Assembly: GCF_012034205.1 (NCBI RefSeq)
Contig: NZ_JAATEM010000004.1
Span: 124,001 to 188,000, forward strand
Direction: 5' to 3'
Origin: Streptomyces composti
Lineage (GTDB): Bacteria; Actinomycetota; Actinomycetes; Streptomycetales; Streptomycetaceae
DNA length: 64,000 nt
Shown: positions 28,074 through 38,803 of the stretch, in pieces
How positions within the stretch are numbered: position 1 is the stretch's first letter
How the letters are laid out: each line of letters begins with the position of its first letter
Position numbers and translations under genes: made by a program
The notes under the pieces: generated by a model
The model's input: only the letters and a program-made list of their open reading frames with translations
Database searches by the model: none
What the model was told of the DNA's origin: nothing

Positions 28074-29729
28074 TCAGGAGCGGCCGCGCAGCTCCCGGTA
28101 GGTGCCGACGAGCGCCTTGGTGGAGGCGTCCAGGCCGGGCACGTCGGCCCCCTCGGTGAGGGCGGGCTCGATGCGCTTGGCGAGGACCTTGCCCAGCTCC
28201 ACGCCCCACTGGTCGAAGGAGTCGATGTTCCACACCGCGCCCTGCACGAACACCTTGTGCTCGTAGAGCGCGACCAGCTGCCCCAGTACCGAGGGGGTCA
28301 GCTCCCTGGCGAGGATGGTGGTCGTGGGGTGGTTGCCGCGGAAGGTCTTGTGCGCCACCAGCTCCTCGGGCACCCCCTCGGCCCGCACCTCCTCGGGCGT
28401 CTTGCCGAAGGCCAGCGCCTGCGTCTGGGCGAAGAAGTTCGCCATCAGCAGATCGTGCTGCGCGGCCAGTTCGTCGCTGAGCTCGGCGACCGGCTGGGCG
28501 AAGCCGATGAAGTCCGCCGGGATCAGCTTGGTGCCCTGGTGGATCAACTGGTAGTACGCGTGCTGTCCGTTGGTCCCCGGTGTGCCCCACACCACCGGAC
28601 CGGTCTGCCAGGCGACGGGCCGGCCGTCGCGGTCCACGGACTTGCCGTTGGACTCCATGTCGAGCTGCTGCAGGTACGCGGTGAACTTCGACAGGTAGTG
28701 CGAGTACGGCAGCACGGCGTGGGACTGGGCGTCGAAGAAGTTGTTGTACCAGATGCCCAGCAGCCCCAGCAGCAGCGGTGCGTTGGCCTCCGCGGGCGCG
28801 GTGCGGAAGTGCTCGTCGACCAGGTGGAAGCCGTCCAGCATCTCCCGGAACCGCTCCGGCCCGATCGCGATCATCAGGGACAGGCCGATGGCCGAGTCGT
28901 AGGAGTAGCGGCCTCCGACCCAGTCCCAGAACTCGAACATGTTCGCCGTGTCGATGCCGAAGGCCGCCACCTTCTCCGCGTTGGTCGACAGGGCGACGAA
29001 GTGCTTGGCGACCGCGCTCTCGTCGCCGCCCAGGCCGTTGAGCAGCCAGGAGCGGGCCGAGGTGGCGTTGGTGACCGTCTCGATCGTGGTGAAGGTCTTG
29101 GAGGCGATGATGAACAGCGTCTCGGCCGGGTCCAGGTCCCGCAGCGCCTCGTGCAGATCCGCCCCGTCCACGTTGGAGACGAAGCGGAACGTCAGATCCC
29201 GGGCGGTGTAGGCGCGCAGCGCCTCGTAGGCCATCGCCGGGCCGAGGTCCGAGCCGCCGATGCCGACGTTGACGACATTGCGGATGCGCTTGCCGGTGTG
29301 GCCCGTCCACTCGCCGGAGCGGATGCGCCGGGAGAAGTCGGCCATCTTGTCGAGCACCGCGTGCACACCCGGCACGACGTTCTCGCCGTCGACCTCCACC
29401 ACCGCGTCCCGCGGCGCCCGCAGCGCGGTGTGCAGCACCGCCCGCCGCTCGGTGGTGTTGATCTTCTCGCCGCGGAACATCGCGTCCCGCAGTCCGAACA
29501 CATCCGTCGCCGCCGCCAGGTCCCGCAGCAACGCCAGCGTCCGGTCGGTGACCAGGTGCTTCGAGTAGTCGATGTACAGGTCACCCACACGGAGGACGTA
29601 GGAGGTGCCGCGGCCGGGGTCGGCGGCGAACAGCTCGCGCAGCTCCACCTCCCCGAGCTCCTCACGGTGCTTGACCAGGGCGCTCCACTCGGGCATCTGA
29701 TTGAGCCCGGTACGGCCGTCTGCGTTCAT
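28074..29729 (-). CDS. pgi: Glucose-6-phosphate isomerase
   Basis: A 551-aa enzyme interconverting glucose-6-P and fructose-6-P, linking glycolysis with the pentose-phosphate genes upstream. [25 protein letters not shown], the catalytic-Glu segment [18 protein letters not shown] and the C-terminal Lys segment [11 protein letters not shown] are all present. The ATG at 29729 ([15 protein letters not shown]) is chosen over a longer open frame because family N-termini begin here. It lies 71 bp downstream of the MFS gene on the same strand. Confidence 0.96.
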   Translation of the reverse strand: MNADGRTGLNQMPEWSALVKHREELGEVELRELFAADPGRGTSYVLRVGDLYIDYSKHLVTDRTLALLRDLAAATDVFGLRDAMFRGEKINTTERRAVLHTALRAPRDAVVEVDGENVVPGVHAVLDKMADFSRRIRSGEWTGHTGKRIRNVVNVGIGGSDLGPAMAYEALRAYTARDLTFRFVSNVDGADLHEALRDLDPAETLFIIASKTFTTIETVTNATSARSWLLNGLGGDESAVAKHFVALSTNAEKVAAFGIDTANMFEFWDWVGGRYSYDSAIGLSLMIAIGPERFREMLDGFHLVDEHFRTAPAEANAPLLLGLLGIWYNNFFDAQSHAVLPYSHYLSKFTAYLQQLDMESNGKSVDRDGRPVAWQTGPVVWGTPGTNGQHAYYQLIHQGTKLIPADFIGFAQPVAELSDELAAQHDLLMANFFAQTQALAFGKTPEEVRAEGVPEELVAHKTFRGNHPTTTILARELTPSVLGQLVALYEHKVFVQGAVWNIDSFDQWGVELGKVLAKRIEPALTEGADVPGLDASTKALVGTYRELRGRS

Positions 29730-29799
29730 CTCGGACTTCAGCCTTCTTCCTCGCTCTGTGCTGCGTACCTTGCCCCGCTGCCGGTCCCAACCTAATTGA

Positions 29800-31068
29800 T
29801 CAGCGGTGGACGTGAGCTGTCGTGGCGCCGTCGTCCGGCGCACCAACAGGTACGTCGGGGCGGCGCACAGGTATCAGCGCGGCGGTGGCGAGGGCGAAGA
29901 AGCCTGCCGCGAGCAGCGCCGGGGTGCCCGCCCCCCAGGCCGCGGCGAGGGCCCCGCCGAGCAGCGCGCCCAGCGGTGTCCCGGCGATCCCCAGCGTCCG
30001 GTGCGCGGAGGAGACCCGGCCGAGCATCCCGGCGGGGCTGCGCTCCTGCAGCAGGGTGGTGGTGTTGACGTTCCAGACCATGCCCATGAAGCCGAAGACG
30101 GCCAGGGACACGAGGAGCGCGCCCAGGTGGCGCACGCCGCCCATGGCGAGCAGTGCGGCGGTCTGCACGCTCCCGGCGAGCAGCACCGACCGGGCCCGTC
30201 CGAGCCGGGCGACCAGCCGTCCGCTCGCCGCTCCCCCGGCGAGACTGCCGACCGTGTACGCCGTCAGGGCCGCCGCATAGCCGGTCTCCCCCGCGCCCAG
30301 CCAGCCGGTCACCAGGATCACCAGCGTGGCGATGAGAGCGCCGATGCCGATATTGCACAGCGCGGTCGCGGTGCACAGCGCGCGCAGCACCCGGTCCCGG
30401 ACCAGGGTGCGCAGCCCCTCGGCGATCTCCCGGCGCAGGGTGCTGCCGGGCGGTCTCGGGGCGCGCTCGGCGGCGGGCCGCCCCAGCGAGGCGATCAGGG
30501 CGGCGGCCAGCAGATACGTGGCGGCGTCGACGGCGTAGGGTGCGGCGGCCCCGGCGGTCAGCAGCAGCGGGACGGCGGGCCCGCCGAGCAGTCCACCTGC
30601 CAGGCGCTGGCCGGTCATCAGGCGGGCGTTGGCGCTGCCGAGGGCGCCCGGGGGCACCAAGGAGGGCAGCAGGGCGGTGGCGGCGTTGTCGAAGAGGGTC
30701 TGCAGGGTGGTCAGGATGAACGCCAGGGCGATGAGCAGCCCGATGGAGGCGTGGCCGAGCGCCACGGCCACGGCGAAGGCGGCGACCAGCAGTCCGCGCA
30801 GCAGGTCCACCGCCCACATGGCCCGCCGCTGGTCCACCCGGTCGGCGACCGCGCCGCCGAGCAGGCCGAACACGATCCAGGGCAGATGGCCGCAGGCGGT
30901 GACGGAGGCGATGAGCAGCGGATCGTCGGTGAGGGAGACGGCGAGCAGAGGCAGCGCGGCGGTGCGCAGCGCGTCGCCGAAGCTGGAGAGCACGGCCGCG
31001 CTCCACAGCCGCCCGAATCCGCCGCGCCATGCGGGCGCACGGGTGCCCGCGGTGTCGGCTGTCGCCAC
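29800..31068 (-). CDS. MFS transporter (efflux type)
   Basis: A 422-aa major facilitator with 12 predicted helices. The MFS signature between helices 2 and 3 is [17 protein letters not shown]. The N-terminal [26 protein letters not shown] fits the MFS_3/enterobactin-exporter-like drug efflux branch. The GTG start has GGGGGAGTT just upstream. Its promoter is a clear TTGTCAGTG-N8-TACGGT element (31120-31098), the same DNA-damage-type motif seen before uvrA, uvrB, ogt and terD here. The substrate is unknown; export of a genotoxic compound would fit but is inference. Confidence 0.9.
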   Translation of the reverse strand: MATADTAGTRAPAWRGGFGRLWSAAVLSSFGDALRTAALPLLAVSLTDDPLLIASVTACGHLPWIVFGLLGGAVADRVDQRRAMWAVDLLRGLLVAAFAVAVALGHASIGLLIALAFILTTLQTLFDNAATALLPSLVPPGALGSANARLMTGQRLAGGLLGGPAVPLLLTAGAAAPYAVDAATYLLAAALIASLGRPAAERAPRPPGSTLRREIAEGLRTLVRDRVLRALCTATALCNIGIGALIATLVILVTGWLGAGETGYAAALTAYTVGSLAGGAASGRLVARLGRARSVLLAGSVQTAALLAMGGVRHLGALLVSLAVFGFMGMVWNVNTTTLLQERSPAGMLGRVSSAHRTLGIAGTPLGALLGGALAAAWGAGTPALLAAGFFALATAALIPVRRPDVPVGAPDDGATTAHVHR

Positions 31069-31097
31069 AACTCCCCCTCACGGTCGGTCGATTCGCA

Positions 31098-31120
31098 ACC
31101 GTAGAGGGCACCACTGACAA
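31098..31120 (-). promoter_or_regulatory. RecA-NDp/PafBC-type promoter of the MFS gene
   Basis: TTGTCAGTG (31120-31112), 8 nt, TACGGT (31103-31098). It matches TTGTCRGTG-N8-TAnnnT exactly. The predicted transcript start near 31091 leaves a short leader with a ribosome-binding site. Confidence 0.75.
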
Positions 31121-31197
31121 TCGCCGCGCGAACGGCCGGCCGGGGCCGGAAACGACAGCGACCAGGCAGGTGTCGCTGCCCGGTCGGTCGTCAAAAA

Positions 31198-31533
31198 CTA
31201 GATCTCGCCCCGCAGTTTGGCGAGGGCCTCGGCGAGGATGGCCTCGCCGTCCGCGTCGCTGCGCCGCTCCCGCACATACGCGAGGTGCGTCTTGTAGGGC
31301 TCGGTGCGCGGGGGGTCCGGCGGATTGTCGCGGTCCTGACCGGCCGGAAAGCCACAGCGGGGGCAGTCCCAGGTTTCGGGCACCTGCGCGTCGCTGGCGA
31401 AGCTCGGCTGTGTCTCGTGCCCGTTGGAGCACCAGAAGGAGACGCGCAGCCGCGGCGCGGACTCGCCGCGCTCGGCCTCGCCCATCGGCCCCGCCCCGAC
31501 CCGGCTTCCCCGGATCGCGTTGCCACTTGCCAC
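31198..31533 (-). CDS. RbpA-family RNA polymerase-binding protein (paralogue-like)
   Basis: A 111-aa protein with a GTG start after GGGAG. A zinc-finger-like core (FWCSNGHE and WDCPRCGF, spaced as Cys-x3-His and Cys-x2-Cys) is followed by the RbpA sigma-interacting end (PPRTEPYKTHLAYVRERRS, then ILAEALAKLRGEI). RbpA proteins bind the RNA polymerase beta subunit and principal sigma factor and stabilise open complexes. The sequence differs from the main S. coelicolor RbpA as I remember it (THWDMLMERR), so this is probably the second family member. A -10 TAGACT and a leader hairpin lie upstream. Confidence 0.85.
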   Translation of the reverse strand: MASGNAIRGSRVGAGPMGEAERGESAPRLRVSFWCSNGHETQPSFASDAQVPETWDCPRCGFPAGQDRDNPPDPPRTEPYKTHLAYVRERRSDADGEAILAEALAKLRGEI

Positions 31534-31560
31534 GGTCGTAACTCCCTGCGTGATGGTGCC

Positions 31561-31605
31561 GCGAAGCGAGTCGGCGTTCCGCTTCGCTGCGAGCGCCTCA
31601 GTCTA
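31561..31605 (-). promoter_or_regulatory. Promoter -10 and 5' leader hairpin of the RbpA-family gene
   Basis: TAGACT at 31605-31600 (with TGGACG 16 bp upstream) would start a leader of about 60 nt. The leader contains perfect 8-bp arms GCGAAGCG / CGCTTCGC (31587-31580 and 31568-31561) with an 11-nt loop, ending about 15 nt before the ribosome-binding site. Confidence 0.45.
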
Positions 31606-31769
31606 CGGAAGGCCCAACGCACGTCCAGTGATTGGAGTTACAAGGGCCCCGCTCAAAGACGCAAGCCCCATGATAGGCCGCGCGGTGCTGCGCGTACCGA
31701 ACATGGGGCATTACGCACGGAATGCGGAGGGGATCCGCCCCGTTGCGGGCGGAATGTACCTCTGCTCGT

Positions 31770-32003
31770 TCAGTCGAGCTTCATCATGACGCCGAGCGTC
31801 ACGATGCACGCGAACCACAGCAGACCGACCACGACGGTGATCCGGTCGAGGTTGCGCTCGGCGACCGAGGAGCCGCCGACGGAGGACTGCATGCCACCAC
31901 CGAACATGTCGGAGAGGCCGCCGCCCTTCCCCTTGTGCATCAGCACCAGCAGCATCAGCAGCAGGCTGAAGACGATCAGGGCGATCGAGAACCCCAAAAC
32001 CAC
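31770..32003 (-). CDS. secG: SecG, preprotein translocase subunit
   Basis: A 77-aa protein with two membrane helices (LGFSIALIVFSLLLMLLVL and ITVVVGLLWFACIVTLGVMM) joined by the conserved GKGGGLSDMFGG loop. SecG joins SecYE in the membrane and assists SecA-driven export. The GTG start at 32003 has GAGGAAG upstream; the frame extends 22 codons further but without SecG similarity. It follows tpiA on the same strand, the common gap-pgk-tpiA-secG order. Confidence 0.94.
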   Translation of the reverse strand: MVLGFSIALIVFSLLLMLLVLMHKGKGGGLSDMFGGGMQSSVGGSSVAERNLDRITVVVGLLWFACIVTLGVMMKLD

Positions 32004-32038
32004 GGCTGGACCAACTTCCTCGGATTCGGATGGACGAC

Positions 32039-32065
32039 GGGGCCCAGCAGGTTCTGCTGGACCCC
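32039..32065. terminator. Hairpin between tpiA and secG
   Basis: GGGG-C-CCAGCAG-GTT-CTGCTGG-A-CCCC: 11 pairs with one mismatch and a three-base loop in the 95-bp tpiA-secG gap. It could attenuate readthrough into secG. Confidence 0.5.
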
Positions 32066-32098
32066 GCAAGGGTACGACGGATCCCCGCTACCGCATAC

Positions 32099-32875
32099 TC
32101 ACTGGTCGCGGAAGCGGACGATCTTGACGAACTCGTCGGCGTCCAGGGAGGCGCCGCCGACCAGGGCGCCGTCGATGTCGGGCTGGGCCATGATCTCGGC
32201 GACATTGCCGGCCTTGACGGAGCCGCCGTACTGGATGCGGACCTTGTCGGCCACCTCCTGGCCGTACAGCTCGGCGAGCTTGCCGCGGATGGCGGCGCAG
32301 ACCTCCTGGGCGTCCTCGGCGCCGCAGACCTTGCCGGTGCCGATGGCCCAGACGGGCTCGTAGGCGATCACCACCGTCTCGGCCTGCTCGGCCGGGACGT
32401 CCTTCAGGCCGCCCTCGACCTGGGCGAGGGTGTGGGAGACGTGGTTGCCTGCCTCGCGGACCTGGAGCTCCTCGCCGACGCACAGGATCGGGGCGATGCC
32501 GTGCTTGAGGGCGGCCTTGACCTTGGCGTTCACCAGCTCGTCGGTCTCGCCGTGGTACTGCCGGCGCTCGCTGTGGCCGACCGCGACGTAGCTGCACTTC
32601 AGCTTGGCCAGCATGGGGCCGGAGATCTCGCCGGTGTAGGCGCCGCCGTCGTGGGCGGAGATGTCCTGGGCGCCGTACTTGATCTTCAGCTTGTCGCCGT
32701 CGACGAGGGTCTGGACCGAGCGCAGGTCGGTGAAGGGCGGCAGGACGACGACCTCGACGGCCTCGTAGTCCTTGTCGGCCAGGGCGAAGGCGAGCTTCTG
32801 GACGTGCGCGATGGCCTCGAGGTGGTTGAGGTTCATCTTCCAGTTGCCCGCCATCAGCGGCGTGCGCGTGCTCAT
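32099..32875 (-). CDS. tpiA: Triosephosphate isomerase
   Basis: A 258-aa TIM-barrel enzyme interconverting dihydroxyacetone-P and glyceraldehyde-3-P. Catalytic residues are visible: Lys in AGNWKMN, His in VAVGHSERR, Glu in [12 protein letters not shown]; the phosphate loop is [11 protein letters not shown]. The ATG lies 6 nt after the pgk stop, so the two genes are co-transcribed. The family's normal length is about 250. Confidence 0.96.
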   Translation of the reverse strand: MSTRTPLMAGNWKMNLNHLEAIAHVQKLAFALADKDYEAVEVVVLPPFTDLRSVQTLVDGDKLKIKYGAQDISAHDGGAYTGEISGPMLAKLKCSYVAVGHSERRQYHGETDELVNAKVKAALKHGIAPILCVGEELQVREAGNHVSHTLAQVEGGLKDVPAEQAETVVIAYEPVWAIGTGKVCGAEDAQEVCAAIRGKLAELYGQEVADKVRIQYGGSVKAGNVAEIMAQPDIDGALVGGASLDADEFVKIVRFRDQ

Positions 32876-32881
32876 AAAGGG

Positions 32882-34093
32882 TCAGTCCTCCAGTGCGGCG
32901 AGGCCGGGGAGCGTCTTGCCCTCGAGGTATTCGAGGGAGGCGCCGCCTCCGGTCGAGATGTGGCCGAATGCCTGCTCGTCGAAGCCCAGGGTACGGACCG
33001 CCGCGGCGGAGTCGCCGCCGCCGACCACGGTGAAGCCCGGGGAGTCGATGAGGGCCTGGGCGACCGCCTTGGTGCCCTCGGCGTAATCGGGGTGCTCGAA
33101 GACGCCCATGGGCCCGTTCCAGAAGACGGTGGCCGCGTCGGCGAGCTTCGAGGCGTAGAGCTTGCGGGTCTCCGGACCGATGTCCAGGCCCTCCTGGTCG
33201 GCCGGGATGGCGTCCGCGGCGACGGCCGTGGGGTTGGCGGGCGCCTTGGTCTTCAGGTCCGGGAACTCGGGCCCGACCAGCGCGTCGACCGGCAGGACCA
33301 GCTCCACGCCCTGCTTCTCGGCGCGCTCCAGGTACTCGGTGACGGCCGGGATCTGGTCCTCCTGGAGCAGCGACCTGCCGACCTCGTACCCCTTGGCCTT
33401 GAGGAAGGTGTACGCCATGCCGCCGCCGATGAGCAGGCGGTCGGCCTTGCCGAGGAGCTGGTCGATGACGGCGAGCTTGTCGGAGACCTTGGCGCCGCCG
33501 AGGGCCACCACGTAGGGGCGCTTGACGTCCTCGGTGAGCTTCTTCAGGACGCCCACCTCGGTGGCGATGAGGTAGCCGGCGTAGTGCGGGAGCCGCTTGG
33601 GCAGGTCGAAGACCGAGGCGTGCTTGCGGTGCACGGCGCCGAAGCCGTCACCGACGTACACGTCGGCGAGGGCGGCGAGCCGGTCGGCGAAGGCGGCGCG
33701 CTCGGCGTCGTCCTTGGAGGTCTCGCCTGCGTTGAAGCGCAGGTTCTCCAGGACCGCGACCTTGCCGTCGGTGAGCCCGGAGACGGTCGAGGCGGCGGAG
33801 TCACCCACGGTGTCGGCCGCGAACGCCACCTCGGTGCCGAGGAGTTCACCGAGTCGGGTGGCGGCGGGGGCGAGCGAGAAGGCGGGGTCGGGGGCGCCCT
33901 TGGGGCGGCCCAGGTGGGAGGCGACGACCACACGGGCGCCGGCCTCGGCAAGGGCTTTGACGGTGGGCAGCACCGCGCGGATGCGGCCGTCGTCGGTGAT
34001 GGTGGTGCCGTCCAGCGGCACATTGAGGTCGGCGCGGACGAAGACCCGCTTGCCCGCGACCCCTTCGGAGAGGAGTTCGTCGATCGTCTTCAT
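32882..34093 (-). CDS. pgk: Phosphoglycerate kinase
   Basis: A 403-aa enzyme transferring phosphate from 1,3-bisphosphoglycerate to [22 protein letters not shown] and [11 protein letters not shown] are the substrate and hinge motifs, and the C-terminal domain has [10 protein letters not shown] and [11 protein letters not shown] for nucleotide binding. It lies in the gap-pgk-tpiA glycolytic cluster; 148 bp separate it from gap, with a hairpin and a 10-bp triple repeat between. Confidence 0.96.
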   Translation of the reverse strand: MKTIDELLSEGVAGKRVFVRADLNVPLDGTTITDDGRIRAVLPTVKALAEAGARVVVASHLGRPKGAPDPAFSLAPAATRLGELLGTEVAFAADTVGDSAASTVSGLTDGKVAVLENLRFNAGETSKDDAERAAFADRLAALADVYVGDGFGAVHRKHASVFDLPKRLPHYAGYLIATEVGVLKKLTEDVKRPYVVALGGAKVSDKLAVIDQLLGKADRLLIGGGMAYTFLKAKGYEVGRSLLQEDQIPAVTEYLERAEKQGVELVLPVDALVGPEFPDLKTKAPANPTAVAADAIPADQEGLDIGPETRKLYASKLADAATVFWNGPMGVFEHPDYAEGTKAVAQALIDSPGFTVVGGGDSAAAVRTLGFDEQAFGHISTGGGASLEYLEGKTLPGLAALED

Positions 34094-34113
34094 GCAAGGG
34101 CTCCCTGGCTAGA

Positions 34114-34143
34114 GCTCGTGTTCGCTCGTGATCGCTCGTGATC
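34114..34143. repeat. Three tandem 10-bp repeats upstream of pgk
   Basis: GCTCGTGTTC, GCTCGTGATC, GCTCGTGATC in direct succession, about 20 bp before the pgk start. On the coding strand the unit reads GATCACGAGC. The helical-turn spacing suggests a possible protein-binding array. Confidence 0.7.
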
Positions 34144-34173
34144 GAAAGAGGGCGACTGCTCCGATACGTGCGT

Positions 34174-34212
34174 CAGGGCCCGGACGGCGCCGAGTGCGCC
34201 GGCCGAGCCCTG
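34174..34212. terminator. Hairpin between gap and pgk
   Basis: Outer arms CAGGGC/GCCCTG with inner arms GGCGC/GCGCC and a five-base loop, about 30 bp after the gap stop. It is likely a partial terminator or processing stem between gap and pgk. Confidence 0.5.
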
Positions 34213-34241
34213 CAACTCATATCAGGCTGCCCGCGACGGGA

Positions 34242-35480
<1,239 letters not shown>

Positions 35481-35504
35481 TCATCTGTCGTCGGGGGCGC
35501 TCAT

Positions 35505-35580
35505 CTGTCCACGCGCGCCGCGCCGGACACGGCGGGGCTCCACTGTCCACGCTCGCCGCGCCGGACACGGCGGGGCTCCA
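35505..35580. repeat. Two 38-bp tandem direct repeats
   Basis: Units CTGTCCACGC... at 35505-35542 and 35543-35580 differ by one base (G/T at the eleventh position). Each contains the pairing segments CCGCGCCG and CGGCGGGG, able to fold. They lie just beyond the carboxypeptidase stop. Confidence 0.8.
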
Positions 35581-35611
35581 CCGGCCCGGCGCGGCTCAGC
35601 GGGTCACCGGC

Positions 35612-38566
35612 TCACCGGTCGAGCGCGGCGAGCGCCTTGCGGATCAGGGCCGCCCGGTCGGCGGCCGAGGCGAGGTGCTCCAGGCCGAAGCCCAGGAGCA
35701 CGGTGTCCCGGGTGGTGATGGCCGCGTGGGTCCGGAACAGCTCCCCGGTGCGCGTCCAGTCCTTCAGCACCGGCGGGCTGCCCGGGGGCGGGCCGGTGAC
35801 CTCCCAGGGCCCGAAGGAGGTCTCGAAGCCCTCGGTCTCGCGCACCTCGCCGCCCACGACCAGGGAGGCCTCGTCGGCGAGGACGCCGTGGCCGCCGCTG
35901 CCCGGGTCGGTGACATAGCTGACCGACACCTCGACCGTCTTCCCGGCGTAGGCGCTCAGGTCGAAGTTCACCTGCTGCCAGCCGCCGGAGGAGCCGGTCA
36001 GGCTGTTCCAGGCGCCGGTGGTGCCCCTCGCCGTGCACTCGCCGTCCGCCACGGTCAGGTAGTGCTCCAGCCAGGGGTGCTCCCCGACGTAGAAGCCGCC
36101 CCCGCACTCGGTCGGCACGGTGGTGCTGGTCGCGCCGCCCGCCTCCGGCAGGGTCGTCCAGTCCTCGGCACCGGCGGTGTGCGCCTCGACGATGACATTG
36201 TCGTAGCCGGGCTCGGTGTCCCACAGGAGCTGGGTGCGCAGGGTGGGCCGGTCGGCCGCGGAGACACCGGTGAGATCGACGGTCCTGGTCAGGCGCTTGT
36301 AGCCGTCGTCGGTGTGCACGGCGGCGGCCATGGCGGAGCCCGCGTAGGGACCGTACGGATTGATCGTGCCCGGGTAGTCGCCCGCGCCCCGGGCGGCGAA
36401 CTGCGGGTACTGGTCGGGAGGCAGCTCGTCGGAGGTGACGCCGTAGGTGCCGGCCCTGTCCAGCGGGTTCCCGGGCGCGTCGCCGAGCGGGCCGCCGAAG
36501 CCGCCGAGCTTCCCGGATCCGGCGAACGAGGTGACGCCGCTGGTGGAGCTGCGGGTGTAGGCGCCCAGGTAGTACTGGCTGAAGTCGTCGGACAGGGTGC
36601 CCTCGCCGAGGTCGACGGAGCCGCCGGCCTGCTCGCCGGCCTCGATCAGCCGGCCGCCCTCGTTGAGGAAGGCCCGCAGCTCGAGCTGGGTCCGCACGCC
36701 AGGTACGGCGGCGCCGGTGTAGTGGACCACGGTGCGGAAGTGGCTCAGCACGCCGAGCGCGTCGGGCGCGCCCCGCTCGGCGACGTCCCAGAGAGCCGCC
36801 TTCCGGCCGCTGGCCCGGAGCGCGTCGAGGTAGCGCCGGGCGTGGGTGGCCTTCGCGCCTTCCTCGGCGACCACCAGGACGTCGGCGCGGGGGCGTTCGG
36901 CCACGGTGAAGGTGAAGCGCTCGCTGGCGACGTCCTTGCCGCCCCCGGTCTCGCCGGTGAACCACACCTGCACCCGGTCACCGGGGCGGGCGCCCTTCAC
37001 CCTGGCGCGGTACTCGTCGAAGTACAGGTTGTCCTCGCCGCCGTACCGTTCGCCGCCCTTCCAGGCCTTCAGACCGGCGTCCCGGGTGCGGCCGCCGTCG
37101 ATGCGGTACTTCAGCTTCTTGTCGCGCAGGGCCTTGCGGACGACGACGGAGACCTCCTGCTCGCCGTCGCGCGTGTAGGACGTGTCGAAGGCCGCCGGCG
37201 TGAAGTCGGCCGCCCGCAGACCGACCGCGGAGACCGGCCGGTCGGGGCGCGCGGCGCTCTCGGCCACCGAGAGGGCGAACGGGAGGTTCTTGGCGAACTC
37301 CTGCTGGATCAGCTTCTCGTCGTCCGGGAAGGTGAAGATCGAACGGCAGTCGCCGGGCTCCCAGGCGTCGTCCGGGTCGTACTCGGCGGCCGTCTGACAG
37401 GTCGACATCTCGGGGGTGAACATCGCCATCCCGTTGACGTTCGCCGCGTGCCCGTCGGCCTCGCCGTTGGTGGTGTACAGCTCGGAGGAGAGCTGCGGGA
37501 GGTAGCCGGGGACGGCGGAGTTGCCCGGCGTCCCGGCGAGCGCCTGGTACATGACGTCGTCGGGGGTGGGGGTGGCGACCTGCCAGCCGACGCCGTAGAG
37601 GAGGAGTTCCGCGGCGGAGTGGTAGTTGATGCCGTAGGTGAAGCCGATGCGCTTCTGCAGCCGGTCGATCGCCTTGGTCTCGGGCTCGGAGCCGGGGCTC
37701 GCGCCACGGTAGGTCTGGCTGGTGGGGTTGGGTGACGAACCCTCGTCGTCGTAGCCCCACTTGTAGGGGAAGTTGCGGTTGAGGTCGACGCCGTCGCCGG
37801 TGCCGATGGCGCCGTCGCCGTTGACGTCGCGGAGGTTCTTGCGCCACAGGCGGTTGGCGTCGTCGGCGAAGGTGTAGTCGTAGCCGTCGGGGTTGGCCGA
37901 CAGGACGAACCACAGCTCGGTGGAGTCGACGATCTTCTTGATGCGCTTGTCCGTGCGGTACGTGTCCAGGTAGTGGTGCATCAGCCGCCGGGCCATCTCC
38001 GGGGTGATCCACTCACGCGCGTGCTGGTTGGCCATGTAGAGGACGGCGGGCTTGGAGCCGTCGCGGGTGGTGCGGGCCCGCTTGGTGAGCTTCAGGGCGA
38101 GGATGTCCTGGCCCCTGACCGTCTTGCCGATGGAGACGACCTTGGTGAGGTCGCGGTGGCGCTGTGCGGTGCGGAGGATCTCCTCCTTGAGACCGCCCTT
38201 GCCGCTGTACGGGCGGAACACGCCCTCGGCGGCCTTCTCCACGCGGTCGGCCGCGCGGGCCGAGAGCCGGTGCTCGGTGAGCCGCACACCCTGCTTCTCG
38301 AGCTTCTCGGCCTGTCCGGTGGTGAGGTAGACCTCGACGGTGGCGGTGCCCCGGTCGGGGACCTGCTCACCGAGTTCGTGGCCGTCCTGGCCCGCGGCCA
38401 GGAGCAGCGGCACCTGCTTGCTGGTGACGGCGGCGCGGAAGACCCGGACCTCGTCCTGGTCGCCGGCCGGCGGGCCGGCCGGTCGTGCCTGGGCGGCCGG
38501 TGCGAAGCCGGCGCCGCCGATGAGGAGCGCGCCGGCAGCGAGGATCGATCCCGCTCTTCGTCTCAT
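35612..38566 (-). CDS. Secreted M14 zinc carboxypeptidase with long C-terminal extension
   Basis: A 984-aa exported protease. A Sec signal peptide spans about residues 1-28 (MRRRAGSILAAGALLIGGAG), then a propeptide-like region, then the M14 catalytic domain: zinc ligands His and Glu in ANQHAREWITPE, a third His in GINYHSAAELLLYGVGW, and a probable catalytic Glu in AMFTPEMST. DVNGDGAIGTGDGVDLNRNFPY looks like a calcium loop. The C-terminal half, including FDLSAYAGKTVEVSVSY and ETEGFETSFGPWEV, resembles the accessory region of immune-inhibitor-A-type secreted proteases. The ATG follows AGGGGGG. It probably degrades extracellular peptides. Confidence 0.9.
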   Translation of the reverse strand: MRRRAGSILAAGALLIGGAGFAPAAQARPAGPPAGDQDEVRVFRAAVTSKQVPLLLAAGQDGHELGEQVPDRGTATVEVYLTTGQAEKLEKQGVRLTEHRLSARAADRVEKAAEGVFRPYSGKGGLKEEILRTAQRHRDLTKVVSIGKTVRGQDILALKLTKRARTTRDGSKPAVLYMANQHAREWITPEMARRLMHHYLDTYRTDKRIKKIVDSTELWFVLSANPDGYDYTFADDANRLWRKNLRDVNGDGAIGTGDGVDLNRNFPYKWGYDDEGSSPNPTSQTYRGASPGSEPETKAIDRLQKRIGFTYGINYHSAAELLLYGVGWQVATPTPDDVMYQALAGTPGNSAVPGYLPQLSSELYTTNGEADGHAANVNGMAMFTPEMSTCQTAAEYDPDDAWEPGDCRSIFTFPDDEKLIQQEFAKNLPFALSVAESAARPDRPVSAVGLRAADFTPAAFDTSYTRDGEQEVSVVVRKALRDKKLKYRIDGGRTRDAGLKAWKGGERYGGEDNLYFDEYRARVKGARPGDRVQVWFTGETGGGKDVASERFTFTVAERPRADVLVVAEEGAKATHARRYLDALRASGRKAALWDVAERGAPDALGVLSHFRTVVHYTGAAVPGVRTQLELRAFLNEGGRLIEAGEQAGGSVDLGEGTLSDDFSQYYLGAYTRSSTSGVTSFAGSGKLGGFGGPLGDAPGNPLDRAGTYGVTSDELPPDQYPQFAARGAGDYPGTINPYGPYAGSAMAAAVHTDDGYKRLTRTVDLTGVSAADRPTLRTQLLWDTEPGYDNVIVEAHTAGAEDWTTLPEAGGATSTTVPTECGGGFYVGEHPWLEHYLTVADGECTARGTTGAWNSLTGSSGGWQQVNFDLSAYAGKTVEVSVSYVTDPGSGGHGVLADEASLVVGGEVRETEGFETSFGPWEVTGPPPGSPPVLKDWTRTGELFRTHAAITTRDTVLLGFGLEHLASAADRAALIRKALAALDR

Positions 38567-38620
38567 GAACCCCCCTGGGGTGGGTCCGCCACAGCAGCGA
38601 ACGCTTGCCAGGCTCATGAC

Positions 38621-38635
38621 ACTCGAAGATCGAGT
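38621..38635. promoter_or_regulatory. Palindrome ACTCGA-AGA-TCGAGT upstream of the carboxypeptidase
   Basis: A perfect 6-3-6 inverted repeat about 55 bp before the carboxypeptidase start. It overlaps TTGACT (38638-38633 on the minus strand), which could be a -35; no clear -10 is visible. A possible operator. Confidence 0.35.
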
Positions 38636-38803
38636 CAAGAGCGCCGATTCGACACGCACAGCCGGCGCCGTTCACTCGATCGAGCGATGGCACCGGCTGT
38701 TTGACGGAGCGTCAGCAGCAGGGGGCAGGAACGGCCGGCGCCGGCCGGAACACCGCGCGAGCCGGCCGGCGGCAGCCGAAAGCGCTGAGCGCGCCCCCCG
38801 GCG

